Counted from the stretch's first letter, positions 1-12,890 are shown. The stretch: 64,000 bases of DNA from Clarkia xantiana subsp. parviflora (GCA_036873135.1 JAPTYO010000026.1:1964001-2028000), one strand, 5' to 3'. Notes: a model not told the origin generated them from the sequence alone. Numbers and translations are program-made.

Positions 1-79
1 AGTTTCTGAACGAGCCTAGTTTGGGAATTAGTTTCGGAAACTGACCTACTTTGGTCATTCACTCCACAAATCTCCACGT
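1..79. other. AT-rich flank
   Basis: Nothing recognisable is seen before the tandem duplication. Confidence 0.4.
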
Positions 80-199
80 GCGTCATCTAATGTTTGAAAT
101 ATCTACTTGAATTAAAGTCGAGTACATATTAAACAGAGCGCGTCATCTAATGTTTGAAATATCTACTTGAATTAAAGTCGAGTACATATTAAACAGAGC
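80..199. repeat. 60-bp perfect tandem duplication
   Basis: Bases 80-139 and 140-199 read identically. The unit begins GCGTCATCTAATG and ends AAACAGAGC. No coding content is seen, so this is a simple local duplication. Confidence 0.93.
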
Positions 200-860
200 A
201 TTAACATGAAATTATTATAGTATTTTTTCTATTTTTTATATTTAAAACAAAAACAATGTGGCAAAGCAAAAAAACAACAATTTAAGCCCAAACTTTATAT
301 GAAAAATATTGATACCACTATATTGCTCTTACAAATTAGGGAAATACTACCTATTGATCTCTAAATACATCATCTACAAGCAATCAAAATTAATTACCGA
401 GTCCGAGTAACCTTCATTATGATGATATCTAAGGTTTTTTTTTTTTGGAGTTTTAACTTTTAACAACTATAAGATATTTAAAAAGTATTTTAAAGTCTTC
501 AAAAATCTTTTTAAGCGAAGACCTATCACGAGTTGGGTGGTGGCTGGCCAGAGTTGGGTGGTGGTTGTTTTGACTCTAGGGGTAATTTTGTCACATCATA
601 TTTGGTAGAAATGGAAATTCCGACTCTTCGTAACGTTCTGTCAAAATTAACAGTAATTTTGGATGGAAAACCAAATTTTAAAAAAGTCCAAACCTCAAAC
701 TTTCTATTTCAAATTGGATCAAATCTCAGATAATTTATTTTTATTAACCCTTGGGTTGGTTAGATGAAACATTTATAATCCTACCCTTTTAAATGGAGCT
801 TCTTAATGTTCATGGGCTCGGACCCACTTTTGTCATTGCTTATATCCATCGTATTACTAA
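200..860. other. AT-rich intergenic DNA
   Basis: The stretch is AT-rich with homopolymer runs. A short open frame at 533-733 has no recognisable domain and is not called. Nothing else is supported. Confidence 0.5.
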
Positions 861-1385
861 TCTATATATAATATAATTGAGATGCAATTTTGGCAAATAG
901 CCTAGATTTTTGCCATGTTACTAATAAGTATTTTAATTGGTTGATAATTAGTTTTGTAACTTCTTCATATGTTACACATTACAATTTTTCATTCAATTCT
1001 TTAATCTCATATTTTTTTTCTACATGTATATAAGTTAATCTTGATAAGTATACTAATTCACATTCTTCATATTCATATTCTAATAGTTTTTGTGACCTTT
1101 ACAAAAATAATTTGTGTAACATGTAGTTAAAATAGTGTTAACAATTAGGGTATCAAAATTTGCAAAAATGTAAAATTTTAACTTAACAAAAGATTTATTG
1201 TACAAACTATTATATGAATAAAATGTGCATTGCCTCATTAAATTTAAATACTTTTTCATTAAAACAAACTATTTTTTCTACCTATTTAATCACCTTTTGA
1301 ATTATTTTCTTAAACTAACTATAATATAACCATTGTTAAAATTTTCAAAAGTAAGTTTATGCTTTTAAAATCTATCTATCTTCTA

Positions 1386-1900
1386 TCTATATATAATATA
1401 ATTGAGATGAAATTTTGGCTAATAGCCTAGATTTTTTGTCATGTCACCAACAAGCATTTTTATTGGTTGGTAATTAATTGGTTTTGTAAATTCTTCATAT
1501 GTTACACATTACTATTTTTCATTCAATTCATTAATCTCATTTTTTCTACATGTATATTAGTTAATCTTAATGAGTATACTAATTCACATTCTTCATATTC
1601 ATAATCTAATAGTTTTTGTGAGCTTTACAAAAATAATTTGTGCAACATGTAGTTAAAATAGTATTATCAATTAGGGTATCAATTTGAAAAAAAATGTAAA
1701 ATTTTAACTTAAGAAAAGATTTCTTATACCAATTCTTAAGAATAAAATGTGCGTTGCCTCCTTAAATTTATATACTTTTTAAGAAAAAACTCGTGCATGT
1801 TTACTTTCATTAAAACAACCTCTTTTTTCCACCTATTTTGTCACATTTTTAATTATTTTCTAAAACTAACTATAATATAACCATTGTTAAAATTATTAAA
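1386..1900 (+). repeat. Second Helitron 5' segment (diverged duplicate of 861-1340)
   Basis: It repeats the Helitron start TCTATATATAATATAATTGA, again preceded by A, and then follows the first copy with scattered substitutions and indels (shared blocks around GCCTAGATTTTTTG and GTAGTTAAAATAGT). It is either a second Helitron sharing the single 3' end at 3244 or an internal duplication. Confidence 0.8.
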
Positions 1901-2108
1901 AGTAAGTTTATGCTTAAAACTCTTAAATACACCCTAATTCTTTTTCTTCTAATGTTTAAATTACACTAATATCAATTGGCAATATATCATATGTTTTCTA
2001 TGTTCAAATTTATGGTACCGCATATTGTATTAAAATAAAAATAAAAATAATGAATTATCACAACTTCTTACGCAAAATGCGAGTAAGATATCATAGTAAT
2101 ATAATAAA

Positions 2109-2630
2109 GGGAAAAGTATGTAAAACATGCAATATGTTTGAAAAAAATGATTATATGGACCAATATGTTTTAAAACGTACAACATGTTTGAAAAAGATGG
2201 TTTTATGGACCAAAATGTTTTAAAATGTACAACAAACTTACAAAAGATGGTAAAATGACGTATCGTCCACTTGTTGTCACTAGTCTCATTAAGTGAAAAC
2301 GTGCGGATCACGTTTTTAAAATATAATAATTATTATTATTAGTATCTACTACATCCACCTATTAGTAATCATTGTTATGTATAAATTAACTTCTTGCTTT
2401 AAATATTTTTTTTCCTTCTAAAATTGTGTTCCGCACGTGTCCACTTAATGAAACTATTGATAACAAGTGGACGGTATGTCATTTTAACATATTTTGTAAG
2501 TTTGTTGTACATTTTAATACATATTGGTCCATAAAACCATCTTTTTTCAAACATGTTGCACATTTTAAAACATATTGGTCCATAAAACCATCTTTTTCAA
2601 ACATGTTGCATGTTTTACATACTTTTCCCT
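2109..2630. repeat. Large inverted repeat (about 200-bp arms) inside the Helitron
   Basis: Bases 2109-2310 pair with 2427-2630 around a ~115-bp spacer. Each arm holds two or three copies of a ~58-bp sub-repeat with the motif ATGGACCAATATGTTTTAAA or its complement. Frames on both arms (minus 2030-2311, plus 2426-2680) translate to similar low-complexity peptides only because the arms mirror each other. It may be a nested fold-back MITE. A transcript would fold into a long hairpin. Confidence 0.82.
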
Positions 2631-3244
2631 ATAATAAAAGCAACAGAAATATTTGGAAACTGAAAGCAAATGTGTTTTGATCCTACAAATTCTTATACTC
2701 CATTTGTTACTAATCTATATTAATTATTTAAGTTCTCTGTCCATGAATTTTCATCTCCATCATCAATCTAAAAAATCAACACAATGTCGAATGAAAATTG
2801 CTTCTTCGAGCAGAATACTAGGACTAATTAAAATCCCTTCAATCGGTCTCGCACCCGTAATGTCGATCACGCCCTCATTTTTTATACCATCGTTGTGATC
2901 GTTAAGGTTAAGAATTTTACAGGATACTCAACATATGACAATTTTACTTTAAATCAATTTATGTTGATTCAACTGCAGATTGGCTACGCTAACTTGATTG
3001 TGCTCGATAGTATGTCAACGAGAATTATGTATATTTTTGTTTAGATTGATTTTTTTTTTTATGGATATTTTTTTGCATTATATTTTTCACCTAATAAATA
3101 ATTTTAAAAAAATCGGTGGAAAAACAACCAAAATTAGCTTATAAATGTTTATAATTTATCATCTATATAATGAATACATAATATAAGCGCAAACAACAAT
3201 TACAAAAATATCAACCCCGCGCGTTGCGCGGGGCAAATACCTAG

Positions 3245-3705
3245 TAATACTAATAATGTGTATCAATGTACTTATCTCATTTTATTACTATAAAATTATT
3301 TTATATTAATTTAATGTCTATAATTATATTTATTTACATTTATTAGTAGAATATTTTCCAAGTGTCATAATTGATAAGATATTATGATTTTTACCTTCTT
3401 TTATGAGAATATATATATATATATATATTAAAAATATGTAATCTAATATATTTTTAATTAATATACATTACTATAATTAATTATAAATGATATATTTCTA
3501 TCTTTATATCAAATATTAACTTACAAAAAAATTTATATGAAAAATAACTAATTTAACATATATATATATATATAATCATTAATGCTTGTTTTAAGCCTTG
3601 CTTTAAGCGGGATTTAGTTAGACAAAATATTTTATTATTCTTCTATTATTAACTTCGCACGAAAAATCGTCTTTTTAAATCAATATATTAAAAGAACATA
3701 TACAT
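3245..3705. other. AT-rich DNA with (TA)n microsatellites
   Basis: TA dinucleotide runs lie near 3412-3430 and 3559-3576. No gene or terminal repeat is seen. Confidence 0.6.
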
Positions 3706-3745
3706 TTTTTTTATTATTATTATTTTTTATCAGAAGCAACATATA

Positions 3746-6700
3746 TTAACCGCATTCAAGAAACAAAAGAGCCTCCGACTTTCTCAAAAGCATGGGAATG
3801 TCGGGGGCAAACCAGCATCCAGTTATATCAGCTGTGGCTGCCAATGAAACAATGTTATGTGCTAGAAGAACGCGAGATCTAGGGACAGTCTTAATGCTAA
3901 CCGAAAGTAAGCTTAACAGAAATCTAATATCATGGACGACGCCAAACAGAGAGGGAATACAGCCAATAGAGGAGGAGGATTTATGTTTTAGCAAGTTTGT
4001 CGAGTCCGTGAACAAAGTGTGTGGACTCCGACGTGAAGAACGTGCTAACAAAAGTCCTGCCCTGCAAGCTAATCCTTCCGCGAGGAAAGAGTCGTCGCAT
4101 ATGCCGAGGTAATAAAGACCGCTGAGATGTTCCCACTCTCGTTTAGTAAAATTACGGCTCCGTAGATAGTATTAGTAGTGCTTTTAACGGCCCCGTCACA
4201 TACAATGGTGAGTCCTGTATGTGTCGAGGTTGTGGTTCTGGGTCTCAGGGAAGCTTGGGTGAGTCCGGAATGCCCGCCTAAGGATCGAACAAAATCAAAC
4301 ATGTTAGCACATTCAAAAGAAGCCATAAGAATCTGGTACATAACAGGGATTGTAGAGGGAATCTTTTGTCGAAAAATAACTAAGTTCCTCTTCAACCAAA
4401 TCCCCCATAAGATCAAACATTTCTGACTAAAAAGATCGGCCTCAGGCCCAGGAGATTGGATCCCCGGGTCCTTCTCAAAAAGCCACTCCATTGCTGAGCT
4501 AAAAGGAGTGGTTGTAGGGTGAACACCCAGATTCGAACTAGACCATACTCTTGCTGCAAAAGGACACTTCCACATGACGTGATCCCAAGTCATGTTTGCT
4601 TGAGAGCAAAGATAACACCTGGGATTGAATGAGGGAATTCTTCTTTGGATATTTTGCCCGAAAGGCAAGCCGTTGTTGCAGCCCTTCCAGATTAACATAC
4701 GGATATTTGGGGGTAACCTGGAGTTCCAAAGTTTCTTCCAAAAGGATGTATTGACAATCTTGGTGGTTGCAGATGAGATTCCTTCTGTCTTGGGATGGAG
4801 ACATGAGTAAATGAAGTGATGGCCGATTTTTACGGTGTAAATACCGGTGTCACTGTGGAGGCATAGGAGCATGTCCGGAGTGTTGAAGAGTGGTAGGTCC
4901 AGTAGGAGAATTGCATTCATGATGACGACAGGGAGAAGGTTTTCCAGAGAATCCAACATCCAGCGTCTGTTGGAGATGACATGACTGACCTTAACGTTTG
5001 GAGTAATCGTGCCAAGAGGTACCCAGTTCTTCAAAAGGCCCATGTTAGGGACCCACAGATCTTTCCAGAAGTTGATGGAGTGGCCATTACAGACGTGCTC
5101 TTGTCCCAGTGAGAAGGAACTTTTATAGTTTAGTCAGCGTTTTCCAGATAGGTGAGTGATACTGCTGAGGTTTTGCGTTAAAGTATTTGTATTTCTCAGA
5201 TACTTGTCCTTTACGCATTTAACCCAAAGAGAGTCCTTGTCCGTAATCATTCTTACTGCGTGTTTTGCCAGGAAAGCCAAATTGAAAGCTTGTGTATCGC
5301 GGAAGCCTCGTCCTCCCTTTTTCTTTTGGTTTGCACAACTTATCCCATGACACCCAGTGTATCCCTTTTTTTGTGCTATATGTGTTCCACTAAAAATGTC
5401 TGATCAATCTGTCGATCTGGCCTGTCGTTTTTTCCGACAGGTTTATGCATGACATTGTGTAGGTTGGTATTGAGCTAACGACTGATTTGATGAGCACCTC
5501 TCGTCCTGCTGGAGAAAGTAATTTATTCATCAATCCCTGGATTCTTGACGTGGTTCTTTGGACTATCTTTTCTCCCAGTAGTTTCTTACACCTGGACCGG
5601 TCCGTTGGTAGTCCCAGATATAATTCTTCCGGTAACATATCTCGGACACCTAGAATGTATGAGATGTTAGAGGCCACCTCGACTGGGACATTCAGGCTGC
5701 AGCTAATGCTTGACTTGCTATAGTTGATAAATTTCCCCGATTCCCTTTGATATGTATCTAGGATCTCTTTTAGATTGATTGCATTGTCCGGAGAAGCTTC
5801 AAGAAAGAGAAAGCTATCGTCTGCGAAGAGTAGGTGGGTGAATTCCTGTGTGAATTTTCCAGGTTTTATACCCCGTAATCAGCCGTCGTGCTGGGCTCTA
5901 GACAGTTCTTGAGACAACATTTGGGCAACTAATATAAAGAGGTAAGGCGATAGGGGGTCCCCTTGTCTTAGGCCTCTTGAGGGTTTGAAGGCACTGGTCG
6001 TTTCCCAGTTAATCAGTATCCGGCAAGAGGAGGTGGTCAGGCATTCCATTATCCACTTAATGAATTTTGGGGGAAAACTCATGCTTGTTAAAACTGCATT
6101 AAGGAAGGACCATTCTACCATGTCGTATGCCTTGCTCATATCTAACTTCAAAGCCAAAAGCCCTATGCGACCTTTCGGTCTCATTTTTATGGTGTGAAGC
6201 AGCTCCTGAGCGAGGAAGGTGTTGTCTGTGATGCTTCTAGCAGGTACAAAGGCCGTTTGAAACGGGGAAATTAGATTTGGAATTATCCGGCGGATACAGT
6301 TGACCAGAATTTCCGCGATCACTTTGTAGTTAGTATTATACAAACCTATTGGGAGCCAATCTCTCATGGATCTTGGAATTTTGCATTTCGGGAGAAGTAC
6401 AATTGTTGTGCAATTTGTTTCTGCTGCCAACTCTCCGTTGCCGAAAAAATGACGAATGGCCATGGTCAGGTCGTATCCTGTGGTTTCAGACGTTTTCTAG
6501 AAAAAAAAATGGGGGGAAGGGGGGGGGGGTAACCATCCGATCCTGGTGCTTTGTCTGGTCCGAGTTGAGATAGAGCCGTATCTGTTTCCAGTTTTGATAT
6601 ATCCAAGCAAAGCAAAACCTTTTGTGCTGACCCAATACGTAGATCATTGGATACTGTGGATGTTGGGTCGGCAAGATTTGGTTGGGCTTGGAAAAGTGTC

Positions 6701-7880
6701 TGGTAATAATTAGTCACTTGTCGCTTCACCTCGTCTGGATCGTCAATGGTTGATCCGTCGTCTAGATCGATCGTTAAGAGCACATTCCGTCTTCTTCGTG
6801 TTAGAGTATACGCGTGAAAGAACTTTGTATTTCTATCGCCGGCAGTTAACCATAATTGTCTCGATTTTTGTCTCCACATTACCTCCAGGTAAGTGTAAAG
6901 CTCCGTGAGACGGTTCATGGTAACATCAAGAAGTGGTGTGGCGACGTTGTTCTCCTGTTGGGAGTTAAAATTGTTGAGACAATTCTGGATGGCTACGTCA
7001 ATGTTGCCGAAGGTTGTCTGATTCTACTTCCTTACGTTTGCTTTGAGGAGGCGGAGTTTTTGACAGAGGCACTCTTGTGAGTTACCTCTTGGGGACCACT
7101 GCCATGATTTTTGTAGTAACTGGACGAACGAGGGATGTTCCAACCACATTGCCCATGAGCTGCGTGCTTTTCCGGTGCGCATGAAACAAGAATTGGACAG
7201 TGGTCCGAAGCAATTGTTTCTAGGTGTCGATTTGTTGCAGTTGGAAAGAGAAATTGTCATTCTAGGTTACTGAAAGCCCTATCGAGTTTCTCTCGGACTA
7301 GGTTCGGGGAATCGCGTCTATTTGACCAGGTGAACTTTTGCCTTGAAAGACCTAGGTCTAGCAGGTCGAGTGAATCAGACCGGTTGTGAGCCTGTAAGAT
7401 TCTGTTTGCTAAGACCTGAGAACCGCCTTCCTTTTCTTCGAAACTCCAGATATCGTTAAAATCGCATATTACCAGCTAGGGGGACAGAACTTGTCTGGAA
7501 TTTCTGTAAGAGGCTAAGTCCTCCAAGAAATGCGGCCGATTACATGGTTTGGAGGGCGTATAAACAAAAGAGGCTTCCCAGGGGTTGTTTCCGTGTTGCA
7601 TTGTGATGACCGTGTGGATAGCGTTCTGGTTTGAATGGATGATATCTAAACTGATATTGTCATTCCATGCTAAAATTAAGCCCCCTCTCGTGTCCTCTGG
7701 TTGGATGGAGAAACTCTTGCTTAGTCCGGCCCGAGAAATTGTTGCATTGAGTCTAGCTGGTTGACTCTTAACTTCAGCTATGAAAACTATACTAGGTTTA
7801 TGTATACTAATAATATTCCTAATATGTTGAACTGTCAGGTTATTCCCGGCCCCCTGACAGTTCCAAGCTAGAATATTCAT
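3746..7880 (-). pseudogene. LINE ORF2: endonuclease, reverse transcriptase, RNase H
   Basis: On the minus strand an APE-type endonuclease starts at 7880 (N-terminus MNILAWNCQGAGN; later SDHCPI near 7191-7208, the usual SDHxP catalytic motif). The RT follows: the fingers block lies at 6466-6918 and the palm at 5879-6463, including LKLDMSKAYDMVEW and GLRQGDPLSPYLF. The catalytic FADDS motif lies near 5814-5830. A CysHis-type motif region and an RNase H domain lie at 3746-5043, the latter containing VCDGAVKS. In L1 elements this protein nicks target DNA and reverse-transcribes the element RNA. Several frameshifts and stops separate the blocks, so no full protein can be made; the pieces are unambiguous. 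Confidence 0.88.
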
Positions 7881-8408
7881 AACAATTCCGGTAAGGTCTC
7901 AACAGGACCTTCCGTACTGGACAACTCGGCGCTCTCAATGGAAATGCAATTTAAGAGTTGAAAGGAAACAATCTTTTGCGGTAAACGTACTACCTCCGAG
8001 ATAATAGGTTGTTGCATAAGCATGCGACGGATATAGCTCGCTCGTGGAAGGGCCTCAGGCTGACTAACATTCTAGCTCCAATGCGTGGGGAGAAGCGACG
8101 TGGGAGTGTCACCACTGGGGTATGATTGTTCCTGTTTCTTTTTCTTCGGGCGCATCTCCTCCTCCGTGGCCTCCGACTAGGAGAACATGAGTTCTTTCCC
8201 AGGGCGTCTCGTCATGGTTAATTCCTCGCCCTCCGATGGGGGCTAGGAAATTTCTACTTCCATTGGATCTGCTGTGTCCTTGCCCTCCGGTGGGGGCTCG
8301 GAGTTCTCCGGGGGTCTGTCCTGTGTTGCCAATGGGACAATGACTTGTGGTTCCTCTTCTAACAGTTGGAGGATTTATGTTCCCTGTCTGCCCTGCAGGA
8401 TGGGAGGC

Positions 8409-9817
8409 TCATCCTGAGGTGACCAGGTGACCATTCGGATAACAAGTGTATCTGAATGTCATAGGTCTTAGGTCCGAGGCGAGGTATTCCAGGCAGTAGG
8501 AACATTCGGGGGCTGTGATGAAAGTTGTGTCGCGAGAGGTATGGAGAACAGCGGGTTGGATTGCAAGGTCGAAATCAATCCGGATGCGTTGCTCTGGTTG
8601 TGTTGTGCCATCTCTGGGATCACCAGAGCCAGGGCAGCATCCAAGAAATTCCTGGAAGCGGGCTTCGTTCGACTGCTCCCATGGGGGGGGGGGCTGACTT
8701 CCGGGAGTTTGGTTTTCCTGGTGGGATGCTTCTGCCTGATGGGATTGCTTGTGCTTCGGTATTTTGGTTCTAGTGGGCCTGTTGGCGTTATCATTTCCCG
8801 GGGCGGTGAAACCCACCACTGGGTCCCATTTGATCCAGTTCAGTAGTCTATCGCTTCCCTTGTTGTTCTTTGGGTTGTAGAGGTTGTAGAGGTTGCACGC
8901 CTCACGCTCCATTGCTCGCATACCAGGATTACTATTGACCCAGAACTTACAGCAGAGAAGCTGATCCTCGGCTAGCCGCTTTAGTGTTGGGCAAAGCTTC
9001 TCCCGGTGTCCAAAGCGCTCGCACGCATTGCAAGGAAGGCCATTTCGGTACAAAATAGTGACCGGTCTGTCGGGAGGACTATTTGGAAGGTACATACCGG
9101 GTACAACCGGTCAATCCACATCTAGGGCAACCTGAACCCTAGGGCATGCAATTTCCTATGGGTTTGACAGATTCTCGCCAATTTGTAAGACTTCGCCAAC
9201 AGAAGAAGCAATTTCAAAGATCGACTGGAGATTCATTGTGCCAGCAGGAAGATATTTTAATTATATCCAAGACTGGACATTATGAGTGCTAATCACGTCA
9301 GGGACCGCATTGTTTGGACACTGGGACAGAATTAGGAGGGAGCCATCTACGACATAGGGTGCATTAGCTAGTACTTCCTTGACATCTAGAATATTCTCGA
9401 AGGAGAAGGTAACAACTTGGTCTGTCCTAACGAAAACCTCCGGTTATTTCTCAATTTTCCAAAATTGTTCCATACATTTTTCAATGAGGTCACGCCTAGC
9501 ACGATTATTATGGAGGAATTTGCACGATTATTATGGAGGAATTTCCCAGCTAGAATTAAGGACCAATCGGTGGAATACATTTCCTCGGGTTGGTGTGAAT
9601 TTTCCTTGGCGTCCCGGTTGAATGCAGCAACCGGGGAGGTAGACCGGTTTGACGTGGATTCTCTGCTCCGGTTCGACGGTCCGTGACTTCTTGCTGTCGG
9701 GGCCGGGTGTACACTCTTCGCCCAAAAGCCCGGTACAGGAGGAAGGGCAACACTGTCTGGGCTTCTCCAAGTGTTGAGCGTCTGGGCCTGAGAAGTATCT
9801 CTACGAGATTGGCCCAA
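8409..9817 (-). pseudogene. LINE ORF1: RNA-binding gag-like protein
   Basis: A CCHC knuckle with spacing C-x2-C-x4-H-x4-C (CNACERFGHREKLC) lies near 8993-9034. Upstream on the minus strand broken frames resemble the plant DUF4283 region: blocks FENILDVKEVLANAPYVVDG and VPGMYLPNSPPDRPV. Such proteins coat LINE RNA. Stops and frameshifts interrupt the region between 9095 and 9530. A 23-bp tandem duplication at about 9497-9545 adds to the damage. Minus-strand frames further 5' (9556-10401) are proline/serine-rich, show no domain and may be N-terminal ORF1 or 5' UTR. Confidence 0.72.
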
Positions 9818-10840
9818 GATCTCGTGCTCTGCGCTTGGGCTGGCCTCTGGGCTGATTCCTTCCTTTTTTTTGTTGGCCTCGTAGCTAGGCTCTCTCGTGG
9901 GAGTGGGCTTGGATCCACCTATTGAGAGCAGACTCCTTTATGAGTTGGGCCGGGCGAGAAGAGGTCTGAATGCTTGGGTCTGGATGTTCAAGATCGCTAG
10001 AGATTTTGCTGGGGTGGGTATGAAATTTAGACTGGCTTTGGGCCACACCTGAGCTCCTATGGGATTTTCCCAAGAGTGATTTTGAGCAAGGCGGGAAAGT
10101 GGGTGTCCATCACCTTCGTCAACCTCAACACGACTGTTAGGTCTGGGGCACGATGCGTGAGTTACACGCTCTGGGAGCATCGTGTGTGCGTGGAGAAGGT
10201 GAAGGCGTGTTGGGTAACTGGAAGGAGGGGGAGAGTAGTTGCGTGTTGATGGTCGAAGAGGGGAAGGTTATGGTCCGTCGTGAGTAGTTGTGACGACGAT
10301 GGGGTAGAGGATTGATGGAGGCATTTTGCGTGACGAACTGAGAATCTCGACGGAGGATATGGTTTTGAGTGGTGGTGTAGTTTAGTGTGTACGCATCCCA
10401 TGTTTAAAGGAGGGTTATATAGAAGCTCAGATTTAATGGAGGTAATTAGAGGTTGGGAGCAGCTTGCATTGAAGGTATGGATTTGACAAGCTCAGTTATC
10501 GACGAAAGGCTCATGTAGGGAGAACTATCTCGACTGTAGTGATGATTATATGCGCATGAATAGGGTGAGCCATAAACTCTGAAGTGACCTCCAAAGGGGT
10601 TGTTTGGTCGAAGGTAATGGGAAGGAGAGGTTTCATTCCAGACGAGATTGGTTCGACAAAGGGAGGTTCTGAGGAGTTGGTGGCGAGGGTTAACTGAGTG
10701 TTGTTGCTAATGGGGCGTTTTGCTTCGGTGGAGGTGGTTAACAATGAACGGGGGCAGGTAATGCAAAATTAGGGTTGCTGTGAGCTTTGTGCGGTGGCCG
10801 GAGAACCTCCGTGAATTACCTATATGGAGAGTATGTGAAC

Positions 10841-11542
10841 AATGACTACTATTGTTGATAAATTTCTTATAGTTTTTATGCAAAATTAAAAAATAGGATA
10901 TTATATGTAATTTGGATGGTCTTCACATTTTATCTTGCATGAAAAATTATGTTCTTCAATCAAAGTATTGTAGTAAAATTCACGTTTCTTTAATAACGAT
11001 ATTCAAAAGTAAATACTATTATAATAAATTAAATGAATTAAATATATTTTTATATATAATAATTATATAAAAAAAACTATCTAATTATGATTTAAACCTT
11101 AGGATCACCACTTATGCCAAGTGGCACACTACTAGATATTTAAACTTCAAAATAAAATTTCATTATATTTTTTTAGTGTAAAAATCAAGTTGAAAAGTTG
11201 GCCAATATATTAAAAAATAAAATAAAATCGTAATCAATCATTTAACAAAGTGTTTTCCGGTTCAAATTACGGACTTAAAATTTTATTTTAGCTGAATCTA
11301 TATATTCTTCTAATAACGAATGAATTTAGACAACGAAACACTTCACTTCATTAAAATCAAGACAGCTTTTGAGCTTAAAGCCTTAAATCAATATTATATT
11401 GGATATATATTAATATTACTGTCCGTAATTTTAATTTTGAAGTTCTAAAATATATCAGAAGAATGTTTTAAACTGTGAACTAACTTGCGAAATATCTAGC
11501 GAAAGTATTGTAACTTTTTATCATTTCCAAGAGTTTTTGGCC
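10841..11542. other. AT-rich intergenic DNA
   Basis: It holds the first copy of a ~115-bp duplicated segment (11347-11463), listed separately. No gene is seen. Confidence 0.5.
11347..11463. repeat. Segment duplicated at 14372-14483
   Basis: It shares TTCATTAA, AAGACAGCTTTTGAG and TAAAGCCTTAAATCAATATT with 14372-14483 in the same orientation, with a few substitutions and a small indel. The two copies lie on either side of two inserted fold-back elements. Confidence 0.8.
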
Positions 11543-12233
11543 AAAATAGGGTTACATGGACAACAAAATACCAATATATGCTAGAAAAAAAGTCAATTAC
11601 AAATATAGGGCTGGCCGGGTTGGAGGAAACCGGCCAACTGATTTTTTTTTCTTTTTTTAATAGAAGTTATAAAAATTAACGGTTTTGTAATTTTTTTTTC
11701 TAAAAAACCTATTGAACATGGTGAAATCTAGAGGGCAAATTGACAGACATTTGCCGTTTACCAGTTTTCGTAAAAAAAATTACAAAATCAATGGATTTGT
11801 AATTTTTTTTTTTCTACAAAAAAAGAAACACTACTTGGTCGGGTTGTGGGAACCCGGCCAAGTGAGTTCGAAAAATATAAAATTAGTATTTTTGTAATTT
11901 TTTTTACGAAAACTGGTAAACGACAAATGTCTGTCAATTTGCCTTCTAGGGTTCACCATATCCAATAGGTTTTTTAGAAAAAAAATTTACAAAACCATTA
12001 ATTTTTACAATTTCTATTTAAAAAAAAACAGAAAAAACAAAAAACAAAAAAAAAAACATATTTGGCCGGGTTGGGGCAATCCGGCCAGTGAGTTCCATTT
12101 TTTTTTTTTTACAATTTTCCTGGAAAAAAAAAATCAGTTGGCCGGGTTCCCCCAACCAGGTCAGCCCTATATTTGTAATCAACTTTTTTTTCTAGCATAT
12201 ATTAGTATTTGGTTGTCCATATAACACTATTTT
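11543..12233. mobile_element. Fold-back element with GGCCGGGTT hairpins
   Basis: The whole ~690 bp folds on itself. The left end TTACATGGACAACAAAATA is complementary to the right end, and the arms stay homologous to near the centre (CAAATTGACAGACATTTGCC is matched by its complement). Short GC-rich hairpins of the GGCCGGGTT...AACCCGGCC type sit near both ends, at the centre (11838-11863) and at about 12064-12090. No transposase is encoded. No clear target duplication was found, so the superfamily is unknown. Confidence 0.78.
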
Positions 12234-12881
12234 AGTAAAACTCCATTTCCAATGGCCTCTCTCTTTTTCCAGTTTTCCAAATTTAACCTCATTCTATAGT
12301 ATACCAAAACAAATTTACCCTCCTCTTTGCTTTAATTTCGTTACATTCTACTTTTCTTTTACTCAGGGTAGAAAAATAAAACAATATCGCTAACATATAA
12401 ATAAAACTAAACATGATGCCTGATGGGGTGACATATTTTGTATAAAGAAAAAAAAATTAATGGTTAAGAATTATTGTTTTACAATAAATATATAAATAAT
12501 ATAACGACCGTCCAAATAAAAACATATATTTATTTTGTATATGGTTCAAGTAATTAAGAGAATTTGAGTTAGTTCAGAAAAAATATAATATTTATAAATT
12601 AGTAATTAACCTAGTATTATTCGTAATTTAATAATTTATAGTATAATTTCATTAGTTTTCGCTTTGCTATGCTTTGAGTTAGTTCGGATAAATTGTTTTA
12701 TTTATAGATTAGTCATTTACTTTGAATTTTTCATGGTTTTTATTTTACTGGTTTGTGCTTTGTATAGAATTTCATTTTTAATATATATATATAAACATAC
12801 GTGCTTCTAGTAGTGTAAGTTAGAAATAAATTTGCTTGTACACATAATATCCTAAAAAAGCCGTTCATAAAAATAGCTAAG
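12234..12881. other. AT-rich intergenic DNA
   Basis: Only poly(A)/poly(T) and TA-rich tracts are visible. Confidence 0.5.
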
Positions 12882-12890
12882 GAAGAATTA

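Larger units (their letters stand above)
861..3244 (+). mobile_element. Non-autonomous Helitron
   Basis: The 5' end reads TCTATATATAATATAATTGA after an A at 860. The 3' end has the classic Helitron terminus: a perfect stem-loop CCCCGCGCGTTGCGCGGGG at 3215-3233, an 8-nt spacer-type gap and CTAG at 3241-3244, followed by T, so it fits insertion between A and T. A second copy of the same 5' end starts at 1386, and the ~500 bp after each copy are homologous (861-1340 and 1386-1900), so one truncated copy may abut or contain another. No Rep/helicase gene is present, so the element depends on enzymes in trans. Confidence 0.85.
3706..10840 (-). mobile_element. L1-type LINE, decayed
   Basis: The element lies on the minus strand. 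Its 3' end carries an A-rich/(AAT)n tail, visible as T and ATT runs at 3706-3732. It encodes remnants of ORF1 (DUF4283-like region and CCHC knuckle) and ORF2 (endonuclease, reverse transcriptase, RNase H), in the usual L1 order. The size of about 7 kb is near full length. The 5' end is uncertain, placed where coding-like GC-rich sequence gives way to AT-rich DNA near 10,840. No convincing target duplication was found. Confidence 0.85.

Noticed and set aside
3706..10890. LINE target duplication (GAACATATACA near 3692 versus GAACAATGACT near 10840)
   Set aside because: Only the first five bases agree, which is not significant in AT-rich DNA.
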